From Nocardiopsis sp. FIRDI 009 (lineage in GTDB: Bacteria; Actinomycetota; Actinomycetes; Streptosporangiales; Streptosporangiaceae): a stretch of 64,000 bases of DNA. The translations under genes and the position numbers were made by a program. The notes under the pieces are model-generated. The model worked only from the letters and a program-made list of their open reading frames with translations. It was not told the DNA's origin and did no database searches. Shown here piece after piece: positions 27,534 to 36,561 of this stretch; within the stretch, counting starts at the first letter, position 1, and each line of letters begins with the position of its first letter. The stretch is from the NCBI RefSeq assembly GCF_003386285.1, contig NZ_QPNC01000012.1:1-64000 (forward strand). Reading direction: 5' to 3'.

Positions 27534-28307
27534 TCAGATCCCGAGGACGACCAGCACCACGCCCGCCACGGCGCAGGCGGCGAGGGCGGTCGAGAAGGCG
27601 ATCGCCTCCCGGCGCCGGGGGGAGAGGCGCACCGGCTGGTCGTCCACACCGAGTTCGACGGTGAGTCGGCCTCCCTCGGGGGCCGCGACCACCACCCGCC
27701 CCTCACGCACCTGGACCTCGCCGGTGACGCGGACGCGGGCACCGGCGCGGATCACCCACTCGCGGTACTCGAACTCGATGGTCTCGCCGCGGAAGACGCC
27801 CGAGATCCGTCCGCGCACCCGCGGCAGGAGGTCGTCGGCGGCGGCCGCCACACCGGGCTGGGGACGCCCCACCACGCGTTGCAGGCACAGCTCGGCGTCC
27901 CGGGGATCACTGCCGGCGGGATCGACGAAGACCCGCTCGGCGTCCCCGGACACGCCTTCGGCGACCAGGCCGAACAGCTCCTCGGAGCCGTACTCGGCGA
28001 TGGGGTCGCAGGCCCGCTCCCGCACCGCGCTGTCGCCCCGGTCACGGGTGAGCGGCCAGTAGTGACGCAGCACCTCGTGGCCGTGCCACACGCACTCCGC
28101 CCCGGCCAGTCCGGAGGCGATGGGCCCGGCGGGGCCGGGGGCCGCGACGCCGGTCAGGGTGACCCGACGCCCGGTCCGCGCGGCCAGGGCGCTCGGGCGC
28201 AGACGGGCCAGGCCGCGCTGACGCAGCCAACGCCGCACGGCGATGACGGTCAGCGGGAGGAGGACCACCGCGGCGATGAGCAGCACCGAACCGATCACCA
28301 GTAACAC
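27534..28307 (-). CDS. GIDE-domain-like membrane protein
   Basis: 257 residues from GTG 28307 (AAAGGG lies about 8 bp before); the frame extends further upstream without support. A first span at about 2-22 and a last one at about 235-256 bracket a beta-rich region. VTLTGVAAPGPAGPIASGLAGAECVWHGHEV and the later FEYREWVIRAGARVRVTGEV resemble the GIDE domain of MUL1-type membrane proteins, found in bacteria without the RING finger. The role is unknown. The DsrE-like gene follows 14 bp downstream. Confidence 0.7.
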   Translation of the reverse strand: MLLVIGSVLLIAAVVLLPLTVIAVRRWLRQRGLARLRPSALAARTGRRVTLTGVAAPGPAGPIASGLAGAECVWHGHEVLRHYWPLTRDRGDSAVRERACDPIAEYGSEELFGLVAEGVSGDAERVFVDPAGSDPRDAELCLQRVVGRPQPGVAAAADDLLPRVRGRISGVFRGETIEFEYREWVIRAGARVRVTGEVQVREGRVVVAAPEGGRLTVELGVDDQPVRLSPRRREAIAFSTALAACAVAGVVLVVLGI

Positions 28308-28504
28308 GGGCCACCCTTTCGGAGAATGCGTCGGAGGTCGAGGGGCGCGGCGGGCGTGACACCCCGTGGCCACACCGCGTCGGTGACAATCTTTACCAGT
28401 TCTTCGGGAAACCGGGGCCAATTGGTCGTGACCGGACCGATGCGCGGGGGTGGCCGGGGCGGGCTGTCACCGCCACCCTCCGGACGCGGCTACGCTCGGG
28501 AGGC

Positions 28505-29053
28505 ATGGACGCTGATGTACACCCCGATCTGGCGAAACTGTCCTTCCTGATCGGCCGTTGGGAAGGCGTCGGCGTCGCCGGGTACGCCGACGAGCCGGAG
28601 TTCCAGTTCGGCCAGGAGATCGAGTTCGCCCACACGGCGGGTCTGCCGTACCTGACCTTCTCCAGCAGGGCGTGGCGGATGAACCCCGACGGGACGCTGG
28701 GCGATCTGGTCACGGAGGAGCATGCCTACTGGCGTGCGCGCCCGGAACCCGCCAAGGACGACGAGGGCCCGGCCGAGGGCGAGCAGGTCATCCACCTGGA
28801 GGCGTTGTTCACGCACCCGGAGGGCTTCACCGAGGTGTACGTGGGCAACGTGTTCGCCAACCGGGTGGAGATGTCGACCGACGCGGTGGTGCACACCGAG
28901 ACCGGGATCGACGCGACGGCCTCGCACCGGCTGTACGGCCTGTTCGGCGACGACCGGGAGACGCTGGGATACGCCTGGGACCTGGCCGCGCGCGGCCACA
29001 AGCTGCGTCCGTACATGTCGGCGCAGTTGAAGCGGGCCGACAAGAAGAAGTAG
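28505..29053 (+). CDS. Nitrobindin-like heme-binding beta-barrel (FABP family, DUF1794)
   Basis: 182 residues. FLIGRWEGVGVAGY carries the GxWxGxG signature of the nitrobindin/FABP-like barrel; the C-terminal LYGLFGDDRETLGYAWDLAA region and the following His (RGHKLRPYMSAQL) fit the heme-ligand His position of nitrobindins. Such proteins bind ferric heme and handle nitric oxide or peroxynitrite. TACGCT at 28490-28495 and GGGAGGC precede the ATG. The homologous gene lies near ygfZ in mycobacteria, as it does here. Confidence 0.9.
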   Translation: MDADVHPDLAKLSFLIGRWEGVGVAGYADEPEFQFGQEIEFAHTAGLPYLTFSSRAWRMNPDGTLGDLVTEEHAYWRARPEPAKDDEGPAEGEQVIHLEALFTHPEGFTEVYVGNVFANRVEMSTDAVVHTETGIDATASHRLYGLFGDDRETLGYAWDLAARGHKLRPYMSAQLKRADKKK

Positions 29054-29174
29054 CAGATCCCGGGCCGTCTCCCGCCGGGGGGCGGGGCCGGGTGGACAAG
29101 CTCCGGCGGCCCGGGATCCGGGTGTCCGTCTGGTATTCGCTGCGAACGACGTCGCGCGATCACGCGGCGTCGTC

Positions 29175-29213
29175 CTAGCGGACGGCCACCTCGCCAGTCC
29201 TGGAATCAATCAT
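29175..29213 (-). CDS. 12-codon ORF with near-complete anti-Shine-Dalgarno match
   Basis: MIDSRTGEVAVR followed by TAG. It is set apart by its ribosome-binding site: AGAAAGGAGGTGGTC (29220-29234, minus strand) matches the full complement of the 16S rRNA 3' tail at 14 of 15 positions, 11 bp from core to ATG. The next minus-strand gene (GIDE-like) lies some 870 bp away beyond a plus-strand gene, so this is not an ordinary leader peptide. An imperfect hairpin follows the stop (about 29145-29172). Either a real micropeptide or a ribosome-binding RNA; I cannot tell which. Confidence 0.4.
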   Translation of the reverse strand: MIDSRTGEVAVR

Positions 29214-29352
29214 TCTTCGGACCACCTCCTTTCTTGCGTGCCTCGACGGTACGTCGCCCGCGACGTGTGGGGCAAATGTTTTTTCTGCGAGCGTCATCGC
29301 AGGTCAAAGGCGTGTTTTCGGCGGGCTTCGCGGGACGGATAGTCTCGGCGGT

Positions 29353-30381
29353 ATGACATCGCCGCTGTTGACCACACCGGGCGCCGTGACCGCCGAGTCG
29401 ATCGACGCGGGCGTCGCCGCGCACTACGGCGACCCCGCCCACGAGGGCCGTGCCATCGAGCGCTCCGGCGCGTGGGTGGACCGGAGCAACCGGGGCGTGG
29501 TCCGGGTGAGCGGACCGGACCGCCTGGGGTGGCTGAATGACCTGACGAGCCAGCTCACCCGCGACCTGCCGCCCGGCTCCGCCACCGAGGCGCTGATCCT
29601 GGACACCCGGGGCCACCTGCGACACCACCTGTCTCTGCTGGACGACGGGGAGGCCACGTGGATCCACACCGAACCGGGGGACGGCCCGGGACTGGCCGCC
29701 TTCCTGGACTCGATGCGGTTCATGATGCGCGTCGAGGTGGCGGACCTGAGCGAGTCCCGCGCCGTGCTCACCGTGCTCGGCCCGGGCCGGGAGAAGGCGC
29801 TGGACGCGGTCAAAGAGAAGCTCGGTGACGTCCCCGTGCGCTCCACCGAGGGGGAGAGCGACCTGTTTCTGCCCGCCGAGCGCCTGGTCGAGACCGCCGA
29901 GGCGCTGACGGAGGCGGGTGTCCGCCCGGCGGGCATGTGGGCCTATGAGGCGCATCGGATCGCCGAGCACCGGGTCCGGCCGGGACTGGACACCGACGAC
30001 CGCACGATCCCGCACGAGGTGGACTGGGTGGGCCGCGCGGTGCACCTGGAGAAGGGCTGCTACCCGGGCCAGGAGACGGTCGCCCGGGTGCACAACCTGG
30101 GCCGTCCGCCGCGCCGTCTGGTGCTGCTGCACCTGGACGGTACCGCTGAGCGGCTGCCGGAGGTGGGTGCGGCGATCGAGCTGGAGGGACGTGCCGTGGG
30201 CCGGGTGGGTTCGTCGGCCCGCCACCACGAGCTGGGGCCGATCGCCCTGGGTGTGGTGAAGCGGGCCGCGCCGACCGACGCCGACCTCGTGGTCGAGGGC
30301 ATCGCGGCGGGTCAGGAGGTCGTGGTGGACCCGGACACCGGCGCCAACGCCCAGATCGACCTGCGCCGCCGCCCCCGGTAG
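29353..30381 (+). CDS. ygfZ: YgfZ-family folate-binding protein (Fe-S maturation)
   Basis: 342 residues. A GcvT-like folate-binding domain (DRSNRGVVRVSGPDRLGWLN) leads to the defining YgfZ motif K234-G-C-Y-P-G-Q-E, whose Cys is essential in the family. YgfZ helps assemble or repair Fe-S enzymes using tetrahydrofolate. The start ATG is 7 bp after TAGTCT, consistent with a leaderless mRNA. In mycobacteria the equivalent lies next to the nitrobindin gene, as here. Confidence 0.94.
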   Translation: MTSPLLTTPGAVTAESIDAGVAAHYGDPAHEGRAIERSGAWVDRSNRGVVRVSGPDRLGWLNDLTSQLTRDLPPGSATEALILDTRGHLRHHLSLLDDGEATWIHTEPGDGPGLAAFLDSMRFMMRVEVADLSESRAVLTVLGPGREKALDAVKEKLGDVPVRSTEGESDLFLPAERLVETAEALTEAGVRPAGMWAYEAHRIAEHRVRPGLDTDDRTIPHEVDWVGRAVHLEKGCYPGQETVARVHNLGRPPRRLVLLHLDGTAERLPEVGAAIELEGRAVGRVGSSARHHELGPIALGVVKRAAPTDADLVVEGIAAGQEVVVDPDTGANAQIDLRRRPR

Positions 30382-30470
30382 CGGCCGGAGGTGGTCCGCG
30401 CGGCGCGGGGTCGCCGCCGTCGACCCTGGCGCCCGGTTCGCCGCCGTCCGGGCACCCTGCCGTGTGAGCA

Positions 30471-30511
30471 CCCGACAGCCCCCGCGACGGACGGTCGCGG
30501 GGGCTGTCGGG
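30471..30511. terminator. Perfect 18-bp bidirectional hairpin
   Basis: Arms 30471-30488 and 30494-30511 are fully complementary (CCCGACAGCCCCCGCGAC) around a 5-nt loop. It sits between the convergent ygfZ and gatD genes. Confidence 0.82.
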
Positions 30512-30541
30512 TCACCGGGGGCGCGCCGCCCACCTTCGGCG

Positions 30542-31258
30542 TCAGCTGTTCAGGGCCGCGGCGAGGCGCTCCTCGTGCAGGCGCTCGCCCCAGGACGGAG
30601 GCAGCTGGGGCAACTGGCCCACACGCCAGCGCAGCAGCAGGTCGGCCAGCGCCGGGTTGCGCGGCAGCGCCGGGCCGTGCAGGTAGGTGCCCAGGACCTG
30701 CCCCTGGTAGGCGCCCTCGGTACGGTCGTCGTTGCCGATGCCGCGCACCGTGGTGGACAGCGGGCGGGCGGACGGGCCGATGGCCGTGCGGCCCTGGTGG
30801 TTCTCGAAGCCGGTGATGCGTCCCACCCCGAGGGAGGGGTCGACGTCGGCGACGATCTCGCCGACGGCGCGGGTCTGGCCGCGGCCGCTGCGGATGTCGA
30901 GGATGCCGACACCGGGCAGCGGGTTGGCCTCGTCGTCGCCGTAGCTCTCACCGATGATCTGGTACCCGGCGCAGACCGCGAAGACGCAGGCGCCCCGGGC
31001 GGCGGCGCGGGCCAGGCCGCCGTCGGCGCGCAGCCGCTCGGCCGCCAGGATCTGGGGGCGGTCCTCACCGCCGCCGAGCAGGTAGATGTCGCCCTGCTCG
31101 GGCACCGGGTCGCTGGAGTGGACGTGCACGATCTCGGTGGGGATGCCGCGCAGCTCGGCGCGGCGCCGCAGGATGAGGGCGTTGCCCTGGTCGCCGTAGG
31201 TGCTCAGCAGGTCGGGGTAGATCCACACGATCCGCAGGGCGCTGCTGGTGTCCGTCAT
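30542..31258 (-). CDS. gatD: Lipid II isoglutaminyl synthase, glutamine amidotransferase subunit GatD
   Basis: 238 residues, a CobB/CobQ-like glutamine amidotransferase. The nucleophile is Cys96 in VFAVCAGYQIIG and the catalytic His is His194 in GTYLHGPALP; LLGGGEDRPQ is the oxyanion region. With MurT it amidates the D-Glu of lipid II to D-isoglutamine, supplying the ammonia. It starts 11 bp downstream of murT. Confidence 0.95.
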   Translation of the reverse strand: MTDTSSALRIVWIYPDLLSTYGDQGNALILRRRAELRGIPTEIVHVHSSDPVPEQGDIYLLGGGEDRPQILAAERLRADGGLARAAARGACVFAVCAGYQIIGESYGDDEANPLPGVGILDIRSGRGQTRAVGEIVADVDPSLGVGRITGFENHQGRTAIGPSARPLSTTVRGIGNDDRTEGAYQGQVLGTYLHGPALPRNPALADLLLRWRVGQLPQLPPSWGERLHEERLAAALNS

Positions 31259-31269
31259 GAGTTACTCCC

Positions 31270-32526
31270 CTACTGGACGCGGCCGTAGGCCGTGCGGATC
31301 TGCTGGAAGGCGGTGTAGTTGGCGATGACGTCGACCTTGGTGATGTCGGGCTGCTCCGCCTTGAGGCGGCCCAGGACCTCGTCGACGCGGTCGGCGGTCT
31401 CGAAGGCCACGCCGTCGGTCTCCAGGCGCAGCGCGAGGTCGGTGCGGCGCTCGCCCATCACGAACACGCGGCGTCCGCGCAGCACCGTGTAGTCGACGTC
31501 CCACAGCCACGACGTGTCCTTGCCGTCGGGGACCTGCGCGTTGACGGAGAGGATCACCGGGACCCGGGGCGGGTCGAGGACGGCGAAGGACTCCAGCCAC
31601 CCGGCGGGGTTCTTGGCGAGCAGCAGCCGCACCTCCACGCCCATCGTGACCACGGAGGTGTAGCGGCCCGCGACGGAGGTGATCTCGCGCAGCCGCTCGA
31701 CGGCGCGGACCGGGTGGATGCCGTACCCGGCGGCGGTGGCGGCGGCGATGGCCGCGTTGGAGCGGTTGGCGTCACCGGGCAGGTTGAGCTGGAGCCGGAC
31801 GCGCTGGCCGTCGGGGCACACGAGCGAGTCGGTCTCGTTCTCCACCCCCCAGGTCGTCTGCGGCCGGGTCAGGCCGCACTCCGGGCACTCCCAGTGCGGG
31901 TCGACGTCGCGCTTGAGGTGGCCGCCGCACTCCGGGCAGCACCAGGAGTCCTCCTTCCAGCGCTGGCCCGCCGACACCCAGGTGGCGTTCGGCGCGCCCA
32001 GCCCCGCCCAGGCGACGAGCGGGTCGTCGGCGTTGGCGATGACGTGGGTGTTGGTCTCGCCGAGGGCGGTGCGCCACTTCTTGGCGAGGAGGTTGATCTC
32101 CGAGGCGCGGTCCATCTGGTCGCGGCTCAGGTTCATCAGGACGACGAAGGCGGGGTTGGTCGCCCGCAGGACCTGCGGAAGGTACTTCTCGTCGACCTCC
32201 AGCACGCCGTTGACGGCGGAGGTGTTGTGGGACAGCGCGGTGATGTGCCCGGTGGGCATGTTCGCGCCGAACTCGTTGGTGGCCACGTCGCCGAGCTCGC
32301 GCAGGGCCTGCGAGATGAGCTTGGTGGTGGTCGTCTTGCCGTTGGTGGCGCTGACCAGGGCCAGGCGGCGCCCCTGGGCGAGCTTGGCGAGCAGGTCGGG
32401 CTCGACCTTGAGCGCGACCCGGCCACCGATCACGGAACCGTCTCCGCGTCCGGTCGCGCGCGACAGACTGGCCGCACTCCTACCCAGTACCGATGCCAGT
32501 TGGGCGCGCAGGGGAAGCTCGCTCAT
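31270..32526 (-). CDS. murT: Lipid II isoglutaminyl synthase, Mur ligase-like subunit MurT
   Basis: 418 residues from ATG 32526 (MSELPLRAQLASVLG); the frame runs further upstream but without MurT similarity. P-loop ATNGKTTTTK at 60-69; a zinc ribbon with Cys196/197, Cys200, Cys214 and Cys217 inserted in the Mur central domain, typical of MurT; a C-terminal DUF1727 domain that docks GatD. It activates the lipid II glutamate with ATP at the inner face of the membrane. Operon with gatD. Confidence 0.95.
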   Translation of the reverse strand: MSELPLRAQLASVLGRSAASLSRATGRGDGSVIGGRVALKVEPDLLAKLAQGRRLALVSATNGKTTTTKLISQALRELGDVATNEFGANMPTGHITALSHNTSAVNGVLEVDEKYLPQVLRATNPAFVVLMNLSRDQMDRASEINLLAKKWRTALGETNTHVIANADDPLVAWAGLGAPNATWVSAGQRWKEDSWCCPECGGHLKRDVDPHWECPECGLTRPQTTWGVENETDSLVCPDGQRVRLQLNLPGDANRSNAAIAAATAAGYGIHPVRAVERLREITSVAGRYTSVVTMGVEVRLLLAKNPAGWLESFAVLDPPRVPVILSVNAQVPDGKDTSWLWDVDYTVLRGRRVFVMGERRTDLALRLETDGVAFETADRVDEVLGRLKAEQPDITKVDVIANYTAFQQIRTAYGRVQ

Positions 32527-32611
32527 CAATTCTCCAGGTCGCTGGATCGCCCGCGCCGGTGTCTGATGGTCGCGGGTGACGTGTCGGGCCAAGACTATTG
32601 TCCACCTCCGG

Positions 32612-34777
32612 TCAGACCCGCCAGTCCAGGCGCTCGGGCGGCGGTCCCAGGTTGGGCGGCACCCGTTCGGGACTCTCCCCGTCGATGACCGCTTCGCGGC
32701 GCGGGGGATCGGGCGGGCTCGGCGCCGTCTCCCGTTCGGCCCGAGGACGGTCGGTGGCCGCGGTCCGCCGCCGACGGCGGTCGGGATCGCCCGGCTCGGC
32801 GGCCCGTTCGTCCGCGCCGGACACCGCGCCCGCGCCGTGACCGGTGGTACGGGAGTCCGCCACCGTGGCCAGAGTGGCTGTGGACAGGGTGAGAATACCC
32901 GGGTTGGTGTCGGTGAGAACAGGCCCCTCGTCGCCCAGGACCAGCGCCGCCGTGCACGGCAGCCGCCGCAGCGACCCGGCATCCAGGCCGAGGGGGCGCG
33001 ACGGCCCCCCGCCCTCCGCGCCGACCCCGGCGGGCTCGTCGATCTCCGCGGCCTGCGCGGTCGCCCTCCCCCACGCCGTGGCCGATCTCACATGGCGGAC
33101 GAGGTCGAGGGGGGAGATCCCGGAGGCGGAGTCCCTGATCATCGCGCCCGACTCGGTGTGCGGGGAGGGGAAGAACCGGTCGTCGGCCTCCGCCTCGGCC
33201 TCCGGGTCCGGATGGGGCTCGGTGACCGCCGTCCCGACCGCCTCACCGATGACCTCGCTCAGCCGGTGCACCTCGACCCCGGTGTCCGGACGGGCGGCCA
33301 CCCCCGGCACCGAGGCCACCGCGCGGGCGACCGTGTCCGCCGCCCCGCCGCGCTGGCGCATGACCACCGGCAGGCAGGCGGGGTCGGAGAACCGGGCGAG
33401 GGCGGCCGGGACCGGGGTGCGGAACATGAGCACGACCTCCACGCCTCCGTCGGCGGCGGCGCGCAGGATCTGGTCGACCTCACCCTCGGGCAGGGTCTCG
33501 GCCCCGCAGACCACGACCGTGCGGGTGCGGTCCGGACGCGCCCGGCGCCGCTCCCGCCGGGGCGGCTCCGCTCCCCCGCGCGGCCCGTCCTCCAGCAGTT
33601 CGCTGAGCGCGGCCACCGCGTAGGTGCCGTACACCCGGGCCGCGACCTCGCCGGAGGCCCTGTCCGTGGAGATGATCTTGACCTGCGCGTACGTGCCGTC
33701 CTCGGCCCGGGTCCCGACCGCCTCGAAGGGGCTCAGCCGCCGTTCCAGCTCCCAGGCCCGTTCCCAGGCTCCGGGGGTGTCGGCGCAGCGCGCCCGCACC
33801 CGGGCCCGCTGGTCGGCGGACAGCCGCGCCAGCGCCGGGTCGTCCCCGGCCTCGTCGCCCTCCGGTGTGCACAGGGCGCGCAGACCGCCGATGAGCTCCG
33901 CGATCCCGGCGCGCGGCCCGAGCACCTCCAGCAGGCGGAGGAGGAGGGTCTCGTCCGCGTCGGCCTCCTCGGGCGTCCCCGACGCGGCGGCGACCGCGGA
34001 CAGCACGCGGGCGCGCTGCCCCGCGTCGAGGTTGGTTCCGAGCGTCATCCGGGGCAGGTCGGCGGGGAGCACCCACCGGCGCGGGGCCACGGCGCACCGC
34101 CGGGCGAGCCGGACCAGCTCCCGGGCGACCGCCCTGCCGGTGAGGTCGACGACGGTGAGGTCTCCGCCCTCCCGCAGCCGTGCGACGCCGACCGTGGTGA
34201 GCAGGGCGGACCACCCTGCGTCGGTGCCGCCGACCACGACGACGGACCCCCGGTCGGCCGGGACGGTGACCCCGTACCAGTGCGGTTGCGCCTCGTAGGC
34301 GCGGCTCGCGGCCCGCCACTCGGTGTACCGCCGGGCGTGCTCGCGCTGGCGCTCGCGCAGGAGGCGGTCGCGCTCCGCCCGCTCGGCCGCGAGTCTCTCC
34401 CCGGCCTCGGCCAGGCGTTCCGCGATGACCTGACGGCTCTGCACCAGCGCGAAGCCCACCGGGGCGGCGACGGCCGCGCAGGCGAACACCCCGCCCAGGG
34501 CCAGCGCGGCGGGAAGGATCCGCTGCGACCACAGGACGAGGAAGAGGACGGCGAGCAGGACCAGTCCGCCCAGCACCGCGTACAGGGGACGGTTGGTCCG
34601 GGCCTCACCGGCGCGTTGGTCGGCGATCCACTCCTCGCTGAGGGTCCGCTGTTCGTCGGGCGCCGGTCGGCGCGGCGCGGGGCCGGGGTGCGGGAGGAGC
34701 ACGGCGTGCCGCCAACCGAGGTAGGTCCTCCCGTCCCCTCCTCGGGGTGAGCCGTCTGACGACCGTGGGTTGGGCAC
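32612..34777 (-). CDS. Large membrane-associated protein of unknown function
   Basis: 721 residues from GTG 34777, which follows AGGAGGTG by 9 bp; the ATG upstream at 34954 is less likely. Two adjacent spans lie at about 66-112 (LYAVLGGLVLLAVLFLVLW, then LALGGVFACAAVAAPVGFAL), followed by an Arg/Glu-rich coiled-coil-like stretch (RQVIAERLAEAGERLAAERA). The body has an alternating alpha/beta look: VVVVGGTDAGWSALLTTVG resembles a degenerate P-loop, LTVVDLTGRAV a strand, and VVVCGAETLPEGEVDQILRA and VEVVLMFRTP follow like an ATPase remnant. I do not recognise the family. It precedes murT-gatD by 85 bp. Confidence 0.7.
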   Translation of the reverse strand: MPNPRSSDGSPRGGDGRTYLGWRHAVLLPHPGPAPRRPAPDEQRTLSEEWIADQRAGEARTNRPLYAVLGGLVLLAVLFLVLWSQRILPAALALGGVFACAAVAAPVGFALVQSRQVIAERLAEAGERLAAERAERDRLLRERQREHARRYTEWRAASRAYEAQPHWYGVTVPADRGSVVVVGGTDAGWSALLTTVGVARLREGGDLTVVDLTGRAVARELVRLARRCAVAPRRWVLPADLPRMTLGTNLDAGQRARVLSAVAAASGTPEEADADETLLLRLLEVLGPRAGIAELIGGLRALCTPEGDEAGDDPALARLSADQRARVRARCADTPGAWERAWELERRLSPFEAVGTRAEDGTYAQVKIISTDRASGEVAARVYGTYAVAALSELLEDGPRGGAEPPRRERRRARPDRTRTVVVCGAETLPEGEVDQILRAAADGGVEVVLMFRTPVPAALARFSDPACLPVVMRQRGGAADTVARAVASVPGVAARPDTGVEVHRLSEVIGEAVGTAVTEPHPDPEAEAEADDRFFPSPHTESGAMIRDSASGISPLDLVRHVRSATAWGRATAQAAEIDEPAGVGAEGGGPSRPLGLDAGSLRRLPCTAALVLGDEGPVLTDTNPGILTLSTATLATVADSRTTGHGAGAVSGADERAAEPGDPDRRRRRTAATDRPRAERETAPSPPDPPRREAVIDGESPERVPPNLGPPPERLDWRV

Positions 34778-34955
34778 CGTCCGAACACCTCCTGACCGGC
34801 CTCGGTGAGGGCTCCGGGCGTGCCCGGGGTGGGGCATGAGGCCGTCACCAGCCCGCCGAACCAAGTCAAGCAGGCCGCGCCACGGCCTGCCAGCCTCTCC
34901 GTCCCGCCTGTGGACAACCGGCGTGCCGCGGTCCCCGCACGGTCCCCCGGACACG

Positions 34956-35003
34956 GCGGAGCGCCGGCCCCGACGGTCGCGATCGTCGGGGCCGGCGCTC
35001 CGC
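34956..35003. terminator. Perfect 20-bp-stem hairpin downstream of the DUF1416 gene
   Basis: GCGGAGCGCCGGCCCCGACG (34956-34975) pairs without mismatch with 34984-35003 across an 8-nt loop. It lies 36 bp past the DUF1416 stop and ends the rhodanese operon. It is the longest perfect stem I found in the window. Confidence 0.85.
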
Positions 35004-35039
35004 GCACGCGCTGGCCGTGTCCGTGGGCCGGGCCGTGGG

Positions 35040-35345
35040 TCAGGCCCGCACCTGGAGGTCGATGACCTTGCCGACCTCGGCGGTCACCGGGTACTCCCCG
35101 GTGAAGCCCTGGGAGGCCAGGACCCGCACCTTCCAGGCTCCGTCGGCCGCGAAGAAGCGGAAGGTGCCCTCGTCTCCGGTGGCCACCTCGCCCACGAAGT
35201 CGTCGTTCTCGTTCAGGAGTCGGGCGTAGGCGCCGCGCAGGGGCTTGCCGTCACGGGTCACCGTGCCCTGGATGACCGCCTGGTCACCCGCGTCAACGTC
35301 GGCGAGGGCCACGCCCCCGACCGGAGCTCCGCAGCTGTCGCTCAC
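35040..35345 (-). CDS. DUF1416 protein (SseC-like)
   Basis: 101 residues, full length. A small beta-sandwich is suggested by VIQGTVTRDGKPLRGAYARL and GTFRFFAADGAWKVRVLAS. The N-terminal Cys in MSDSCGAPVGG is kept in the family. DUF1416 always accompanies the actinobacterial cysA/sse rhodanese; here its ATG overlaps the rhodanese stop by 4 bp (ATGA). The function is unproven, but a sulfur-handling role is inferred from that tight coupling. Confidence 0.93.
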   Translation of the reverse strand: MSDSCGAPVGGVALADVDAGDQAVIQGTVTRDGKPLRGAYARLLNENDDFVGEVATGDEGTFRFFAADGAWKVRVLASQGFTGEYPVTAEVGKVIDLQVRA

Positions 35346-36187
35346 TTGGCCTCCGCCTCTCCGAGCTCGACCGGAACGCCCACCAGGGAGCCGTACTCGG
35401 TCCAGGATCCGTCGTAGTTCTTCACGTTCTCCAGCCCGATGATCTCGTGCAGGGCGAACCAGGTGTGCGAGGAGCGCTCGCCGATACGGCAGTAGGCGAT
35501 GATCTCCTTGTCGAGGTCCACACCGGCCTCGGTGTAGAGCTCACGCAGCTCCTCGGCCGTCTTGAACGTGCCGTCCTCGTTGGCGGTCTTCGCCCACGGG
35601 ATGTTGCGCGCGGTCGGGATGTGACCGGGGCGCTGGGAGGTCTCCTGCGGCAGGTGCGCCGGAGCCAGCAGCTTGCCGGTGAACTCGTCGGGCGAGCGGA
35701 CGTCGACCAGGTCCTTGGCGCCGATCGCGGCGACGACCTCGTCGCGGAAGGCGCGGATGGAGTGGTCCTGCTCCTTGGCCGTGTACTGGGTGGCGGGCCG
35801 CTCCGGGACCTCCTTGACCAGCTCGCGGGAGTCGAGCTCCCACTTCTTCCGGCCGCCGTCCAGGAGACGGACGTTCTCGTGGCCGTAGAGCTTGAAGTAC
35901 CAGTAGGCGTAGGCGGCGAACCAGTTGTTGTTGCCGCCGTACAGGATCACCTGGTCGTCGTTGGAGATGCCCTTGGCGGACAGCAGCTTCTCGAACCCGG
36001 TGCGGTCGACGAAGTCGCGGCGGACCGGGTCCTGGAGGTCCTGTTTCCAGTCGATCTTGACGGCGCCGCGGATGTGCCCCCCGTCGTAGGCGGACGTGTC
36101 CTCGTCGACCTCGACGAGAACCACGTTGTCATCGTCCAGGTGAGCCTCCACCCAGTCGGCGTCCACAAGGACGTCGGAGCGGCTCAT
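35342..36187 (-). CDS. Thiosulfate sulfurtransferase (two-domain rhodanese, CysA/SseA type)
   Basis: 281 residues with two rhodanese domains. The first (about 1-125) has no catalytic Cys; the second carries Cys233 in the active loop CRIGERS, the charged CRxGxR/KS loop of thiosulfate-specific enzymes. It transfers sulfane sulfur to acceptors such as cyanide or thiols. A long 5' leader with a Cys-rich uORF precedes it, so expression is probably cysteine-controlled. AGGAGGTT precedes the ATG. The DUF1416 gene is translationally coupled. Confidence 0.95.
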   Translation of the reverse strand: MSRSDVLVDADWVEAHLDDDNVVLVEVDEDTSAYDGGHIRGAVKIDWKQDLQDPVRRDFVDRTGFEKLLSAKGISNDDQVILYGGNNNWFAAYAYWYFKLYGHENVRLLDGGRKKWELDSRELVKEVPERPATQYTAKEQDHSIRAFRDEVVAAIGAKDLVDVRSPDEFTGKLLAPAHLPQETSQRPGHIPTARNIPWAKTANEDGTFKTAEELRELYTEAGVDLDKEIIAYCRIGERSSHTWFALHEIIGLENVKNYDGSWTEYGSLVGVPVELGEAEAK

Positions 36188-36561
36188 GGGGAACCTCCTG
36201 TGATTCGTGATGCGGTGTCGCGTGTGCTGGTCGGAACCCTCCGGGCGTACGGGCCCGGGGGCGGGGGTCAGACGATCAGTGTGCGGGCGGACGCGGCGTC
36301 CCCGGCCCCGGCACGGCCGGCCGGGGGCGTCGGGGCGCGGTGCGCCGGCCGGTGCTCCGGGTTCGCTCCCGCCCGGCTCCGGTCCGGACCCCGGCGGGTA
36401 CCGGGTACGGCGGCGGAGTCACGGGCGGCGGGGAGGGAGGGTGCCCGGGCGGCGGAGCGCCGCCCGACAGGGCCGACCTGCATGGCGTGGAGTCCCCTAC
36501 TGCGTGCACGGAGAACGGACCGGTCGCACGGAGGGGGCGGGGGCCGGGAGGCCCGTCCGCC
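36188..36561 (-). promoter_or_regulatory. Rhodanese mRNA leader between uORF and gene
   Basis: 374 bp without a gene. It is extremely GC-rich with several overlapping self-complementary blocks (for example around 36300-36365, ccggccccggcacggccgg and gccggccggtgctccgg), as needed for an attenuator, but I cannot choose one structure by eye. Confidence 0.4.

Noticed and set aside
29206..30471. Minus-strand 421-residue ORF ending at the strong SD
   Set aside because: Antisense to ygfZ; its last residues are simply the SD sequence read in another frame.
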